A stretch of 17,335 bases of DNA, taken from contig JAPUKV010000013.1 of NCBI GenBank assembly GCA_027295475.1, positions 1 to 17,335 on the forward strand, written 5' to 3'. Positions 14,854-17,335 of the stretch are shown piece by piece; positions within the stretch are counted from its first letter, which is position 1, and each line of letters begins with the position of its first letter. The position numbers were made by a program, and so were the translations under genes. The DNA is from Pseudomonadota bacterium (GTDB lineage: Bacteria; Pseudomonadota; Gammaproteobacteria; Woeseiales; Woeseiaceae). A model generated the notes under the pieces. It worked only from the letters and a program-made list of their open reading frames with translations. It was not told the origin of the DNA and searched no databases.

Positions 14854-15911
14854 ACCACCTGCTCTTCATAAGGAAAGCATAGCTTTACCCTGAATTCGTC
14901 GTCGGTTTGTTCCACAGAGACGCTAGCTTTACCGCCATACGCCAGTTCGAACCTTTGCCGGATGTTGGCCAGCGCCATCTGGTTGCCAACTTTTTTCCCC
15001 GAACGATCTGCCGCAACGGGGTTGCGCATTTCAATCTCGAGGTTCTGTTCGTTGCGTACGCCAGTCACGGTAACGTCGCCGCCTTCGGGCAACAGCTCGA
15101 TACCATGATAGATGGCGTTCTCCAGCAAAGGCTGGATGGTCAGACTGGGAATCAGCGCCCGCATAGGCAATTCACCAATGTTCCAGTGAACGTTAAGACG
15201 GTCGCCCAGACGCAGTTTTTCAATCCGTTGATAGATTGCTGCGATCTCGAGCTCTTCTTTCAGCGTCGTGCGATCTTTTTGGACACCAAGATTTGCGCGG
15301 AGCAGATCGGCAAGGTCCTCGATAGCCTCCTCGGCACGAGACGGATCGCTTCGTGTCAGAGACGCAATCGTATTCATGCTGTTGAAAAGAAAGTGCGGAC
15401 GAATCAGCGCCTGAAGTGCGCTTATCCTCGCCTGTGCTTCCAGCACGATGCTGCGACGCCATTCGCTGGAGATATACAGGTATCGCATCGCGAGCGCGAT
15501 AATAATTGAACTGATCGCAAAGGTGCGCAGAATAAATCCGCTGTGCGTGTCATTGATAATGACCGCCTCGCCAAAAATGCCGGTCAGTTGAAACGCGATT
15601 TCCGCGAGCACCAGGCTGAGCAATTCGAGCAGCACAAAAGCGATGACGAACGCCTGGGTCTGGCCGAATTTCTCGACCCACGGGCGGATCTGGCAAAGAA
15701 TCGCCGCACCCAGCAAACCGAGCCACAGAATAAACAGCGACATTTTCGCCAGCTCGGTAAGGAATGTGCCCGGCGTCGTGTGCGAGGCAAGCGTCAGAAC
15801 GATTGCGATAAGTGCCGATACAAGCACAACAACGAAAATCGCGCCAGCGGCACAGAAATCGGGTAGATACGCTTGGGTTTCTTTGTCGACGTCTGGGGGT
15901 CGAGAGGCCAA
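14850..15911 (-). CDS. algZ: AlgZ (FimS)-type sensor histidine kinase
   Basis: This 353-aa integral-membrane sensor belongs to the LytS/YehU-like His_kinase family (PF06580). Four hydrophobic segments (about 22-42, 57-75, 86-106, 128-147) precede the kinase core. The phospho-acceptor block is IRPHFLFNSMN with H173, and the N-box is QPLLENAIYHG (260-270). The glycine-rich G boxes are poorly conserved (GNQMALANIRQR at 309-320 in place of GxGxGLxNxR), a feature also noted for Pseudomonas AlgZ, so ATP use is uncertain. The start is TTG, chosen because GAGGAGGA lies 6 nt upstream and the next in-frame Met is inside the membrane region. It is followed by algR with a 4-nt overlap. Confidence 0.92.
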   Translation of the reverse strand: MASRPPDVDKETQAYLPDFCAAGAIFVVVLVSALIAIVLTLASHTTPGTFLTELAKMSLFILWLGLLGAAILCQIRPWVEKFGQTQAFVIAFVLLELLSLVLAEIAFQLTGIFGEAVIINDTHSGFILRTFAISSIIIALAMRYLYISSEWRRSIVLEAQARISALQALIRPHFLFNSMNTIASLTRSDPSRAEEAIEDLADLLRANLGVQKDRTTLKEELEIAAIYQRIEKLRLGDRLNVHWNIGELPMRALIPSLTIQPLLENAIYHGIELLPEGGDVTVTGVRNEQNLEIEMRNPVAADRSGKKVGNQMALANIRQRFELAYGGKASVSVEQTDDEFRVKLCFPYEEQVV

Positions 15912-15917
15912 GCCTGG

Positions 15918-15925
15918 TCCTCCTC
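15918..15925 (-). promoter_or_regulatory. Strong Shine-Dalgarno that fixes the algZ TTG start
   Basis: GAGGAGGA on the minus strand ends 6 nt before the TTG at 15911. This is the best ribosome site in the window and compensates for the rare start codon. Confidence 0.75.
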
Positions 15926-15940
15926 ACTTACGATGTCGGC

Positions 15941-15946
15941 ATTGTA
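15941..15946 (-). promoter_or_regulatory. Possible -10 box upstream of algZ
   Basis: TACAAT on the minus strand matches the consensus at 5 of 6 bases and would give a leader of about 23 nt that holds the strong ribosome site. No convincing -35 box lies 16-18 nt upstream, so it may need an activator or be chance. Confidence 0.3.
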
Positions 15947-16043
15947 ACGCGAGTCGCGACGGGATTGATGGACCCATCACTATAGCCTTGTTGGATCACT
16001 GGACGCGAACAGAAGGGTTATGACTGATGCAGGTGACTGCGTG

Positions 16044-16508
16044 TCAGGAGCTGCAGTATTTCGCGACCTGATTCTCGACACGTTCACGTGCGGCCTGAGT
16101 CTCGTCTTCGTCGAGATAGACTCGCTCGCCGTTTTCGTCTTGCTTGTACAGACGCCGGGAAGTGACGAACTTTTGCAGGCGGGCCTTATAGGTAGCACAT
16201 TTTTCCTGGCGCTCCAGGGCCTGTGCCTGCAATTCCTCCGGGGAAGGTCCAGCCGGCTCGTTTGCCGCCGCTTCTTTGGCTGCGGCTCTCGCGTCGTAAC
16301 TTGCCTGGACTTGTGCCTGAACCCTGGAGGCATCCGTAGGCCTCGAGCCGATGTCAAGCCGCTCTTCAGACGCAGCACCCGTCGGGCGATCGCCATAGTG
16401 GACGTTACCCTGCTCATCGGTCCATTTATAGATTTCGCTCGCGAACGCCATCCCTGCCGCCAAAACTGCAAGCATCATGGTGAAGGCAATTACGTTTTTG
16501 CGAAGCAT
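16044..16508 (-). CDS. DUF4124-domain secreted protein
   Basis: This 154-aa protein has a Sec signal peptide (MLRKNVIAFTMMLAVLAAG, cleavage probably after AFA at residue 23). A DUF4124 domain follows, with the hallmark IYKWTDEQGNVHYGDRP (26-42). The rest is charged and helical (about 62-150). Two cysteines (C104, C152) could form a periplasmic disulfide. Its function is unknown. The frame stays open upstream to 16757, but the signal peptide begins at the ATG at 16508, preceded by GAGGA. It is 132 nt upstream of algZ on the same strand, in the place where Pseudomonas has argH, so it may share the algZR transcript. Confidence 0.9.
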   Translation of the reverse strand: MLRKNVIAFTMMLAVLAAGMAFASEIYKWTDEQGNVHYGDRPTGAASEERLDIGSRPTDASRVQAQVQASYDARAAAKEAAANEPAGPSPEELQAQALERQEKCATYKARLQKFVTSRRLYKQDENGERVYLDEDETQAARERVENQVAKYCSS

Positions 16509-16583
16509 GTCGTCCTCACATGCTGGCCGCTGGATACTGTTCGCCGGCCAGCCTGAACCTGTTAAGACATTGAACGATAACGT

Positions 16584-16589
16584 ATTACA
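16584..16589 (-). promoter_or_regulatory. -10 box of DUF4124-algZR promoter
   Basis: TGTAAT on the minus strand (16589 to 16584) matches the consensus at 5 of 6 bases. Its first base lies 29.5 nt from the centre of the CRP-type palindrome, as in class II promoters. A start near 16577 gives a leader of about 69 nt before the ATG at 16508. There is no good -35 box, as expected for an activator-dependent promoter. Confidence 0.55.
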
Positions 16590-16609
16590 GCATGTCCTTT
16601 CCAGCGATG

Positions 16610-16627
16610 TTGTGAACACGGTCACAA
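16610..16627. promoter_or_regulatory. CRP/Vfr-type binding site
   Basis: TTGTGAACACGGTCACAA is TGTGA-N6-TCACA with both half-sites perfect, the consensus for CRP and its Pseudomonas homologue Vfr. The centre at 16618.5 would be at -41.5 from a start at 16577. Vfr has been reported to influence algZR expression in P. aeruginosa (from memory), which fits the position upstream of DUF4124-algZ-algR-hem. Confidence 0.75.
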
Positions 16628-16656
16628 GCCGTTGGCTGCCATGGTTCGCACGAGAA

Positions 16657-16675
16657 GGCGGGCCCGAGGCCCGCC
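16657..16675. repeat. GC-rich hairpin in intergenic region
   Basis: GGCGGGCC (16657-16664) and GGCCCGCC (16668-16675) form a perfect 8-bp stem with a 3-nt loop. A second pair, ATGGTT (16641-16646) and AACCAT (16676-16681), can extend it with a 10-nt left bulge. No T-run follows, so its role is unclear. Confidence 0.5.
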
Positions 16676-16809
16676 AACCATTTCCCGTATCTGGCACAAG
16701 AGAATTTGCGCGTCGGTTTTGAAAAACACAACAATAACAACCGGATACCCCGCCCACCGGTCTTCACCGGCAGCGGCGTGCTGCGTCAATTTGTGCATCA
16801 ACCTGGGTG

Positions 16810-16829
16810 CCTGCCCAGTCCGGGGCAGG
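16810..16829. repeat. Hairpin in ubiK upstream region
   Basis: CCTGCCC (16810-16816) pairs perfectly with GGGCAGG (16823-16829) across a 6-nt loop, about 75 bp before ubiK. Role unknown. Confidence 0.4.
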
Positions 16830-16902
16830 GCGTGCGCAAAAGGACAGGCCGTGCACTGATTAAGCGCTGGCCTTTTCTACCGGACTGCGGTATCAAAGCC
16901 GC

Positions 16903-17205
16903 ATGGCAATCGAATCCATTGACGAACTCGCCAGACGCCTGGCCGAATCAGTACCGCAGGGCCTGCGTTCGATGAAAGACGACCTGGAGAAAAATTTTCA
17001 GTCTGTTCTGCAGGCAGGTCTCGGCAAACTCGACCTCGTCACACGCGAGGAATTTGAAGTGCAGGAAGCCGTGCTCGCCCGAACGAGACAAAAACTCGAA
17101 GCACTCGAGGGGCGGCTGATATCGATTGAGACTGCAAAAGCAACAAGCAAGAAAAAGAAGACCAAGAAGACAAACAAGAAAAAAGCGAAGGCCAAAAAGA
17201 AGTAG
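16903..17205 (+). CDS. ubiK: UbiK, ubiquinone biosynthesis accessory factor (BMFP/YqiC family)
   Basis: UbiK is a small coiled-coil factor that, with UbiJ, supports the aerobic ubiquinone-synthesis complex at the membrane. The 100-aa product has an amphipathic N-terminal helix (IDELARRLAESVPQGLRSMK), then LDLVTREEFEVQEAVLARTRQKLEALE (43-69), the conserved block that forms the coiled coil and matches E. coli UbiK from memory. The last 22 residues contain 14 lysines, in place of the proline-rich acidic tail of E. coli. The ATG at 16903 lacks a Shine-Dalgarno and lies at the edge of a 5-bp hairpin (16886-16903). It faces away from the DUF4124 gene. Confidence 0.93.
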   Translation: MAIESIDELARRLAESVPQGLRSMKDDLEKNFQSVLQAGLGKLDLVTREEFEVQEAVLARTRQKLEALEGRLISIETAKATSKKKKTKKTNKKKAKAKKK

Positions 17206-17301
17206 TCGAAGCGTTGCCATTGCCAGGGAGGGCGGATGGAAGGGGAAAATTACAGCTGCGCCTTTAGTGTCGAGTCCGGCCCAGGCACATGTTGCAGGCG
17301 A

Positions 17302-17332
17302 TGGGCCCGGCAATTTTAAACAGCCGGGCCCA
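17302..17332. terminator. Perfect 10-bp hairpin downstream of ubiK
   Basis: TGGGCCCGGC (17302-17311) and its exact reverse complement (17323-17332) flank an 11-nt AT-rich loop, about 97 nt after the ubiK stop. The window ends 3 nt later, so a T-run cannot be checked. It could end ubiK or a convergent gene to the right. Confidence 0.55.
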
Positions 17333-17335
17333 GCT

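Larger units (their letters stand above)
16509..16902. other. Divergent intergenic region between DUF4124 gene and ubiK
   Basis: This 394-bp non-coding region carries a CRP/Vfr-type site and promoter facing the DUF4124 gene, a GGCGGGCC hairpin (16657-16675) and a CCTGCCC hairpin (16810-16829). I see no convincing promoter for ubiK and no credible gene. Confidence 0.7.

Noticed and set aside
16509..16757. N-terminal extension of the DUF4124 protein
   Set aside because: It would bury the signal peptide and read through the CRP-type promoter.

Overview
This window is a piece of gammaproteobacterial chromosome made almost entirely of conserved housekeeping genes, with one small accessory islet. 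The lineage is inferred from gene content and order: ubiE-ubiJ-ubiB, hslVU, dapF-DUF484-xerC, and algZR fused to hemCDXY in the Pseudomonas-type arrangement. The REP palindrome resembles those of Pseudomonas and Xanthomonadales genomes. I cannot name a genus.

Layout from left to right. A complete tRNA-Gly(CCC) sits at the left edge (+ strand). From about 8.1 kb down to 0.14 kb the minus strand carries, in transcription order: dapF (lysine/peptidoglycan precursor), DUF484, xerC (dimer resolution), a REPIN-like inverted repeat, hslV and hslU (ATP-dependent protease), a DUF971 protein, ubiE, ubiJ and ubiB (ubiquinone biosynthesis). Several junctions overlap by 1-4 nt or are only a few nt apart, as in operons.

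From 8.1 to 9.7 kb lies a plus-strand accessory islet. It holds an orphan ParA-type ATPase closed by a strong hairpin terminator, then a HigB/RelE-type toxin and XRE antitoxin pair. The toxin's promoter, operator-like repeats and start codon are packed into about 40 bp.

From 16.5 kb down to 9.7 kb the minus strand carries a DUF4124 periplasmic protein, algZ and algR (LytTR two-component pair), hemC, hemD, hemX and hemY (tetrapyrrole synthesis). The head of this group has a perfect CRP/Vfr-type palindrome placed exactly as in a class II activated promoter. On the far right ubiK (+ strand), a ubiquinone assembly factor that partners UbiJ, has an unusual lysine-rich tail, and a perfect 10-bp hairpin closes the window.

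How the genes work together: UbiB, UbiE, UbiJ and UbiK all serve aerobic ubiquinone synthesis, and HemC/HemD make the precursor of heme, so much of the window supports respiration. HslUV handles protein quality control, DapF and XerC serve wall synthesis and chromosome segregation, and AlgZR is a surface or virulence-type regulator. I see no CRISPR array, insertion sequence or prophage. The non-routine parts are the islet, the regulatory DNA around 9.05 and 16.6 kb, and the REPIN.
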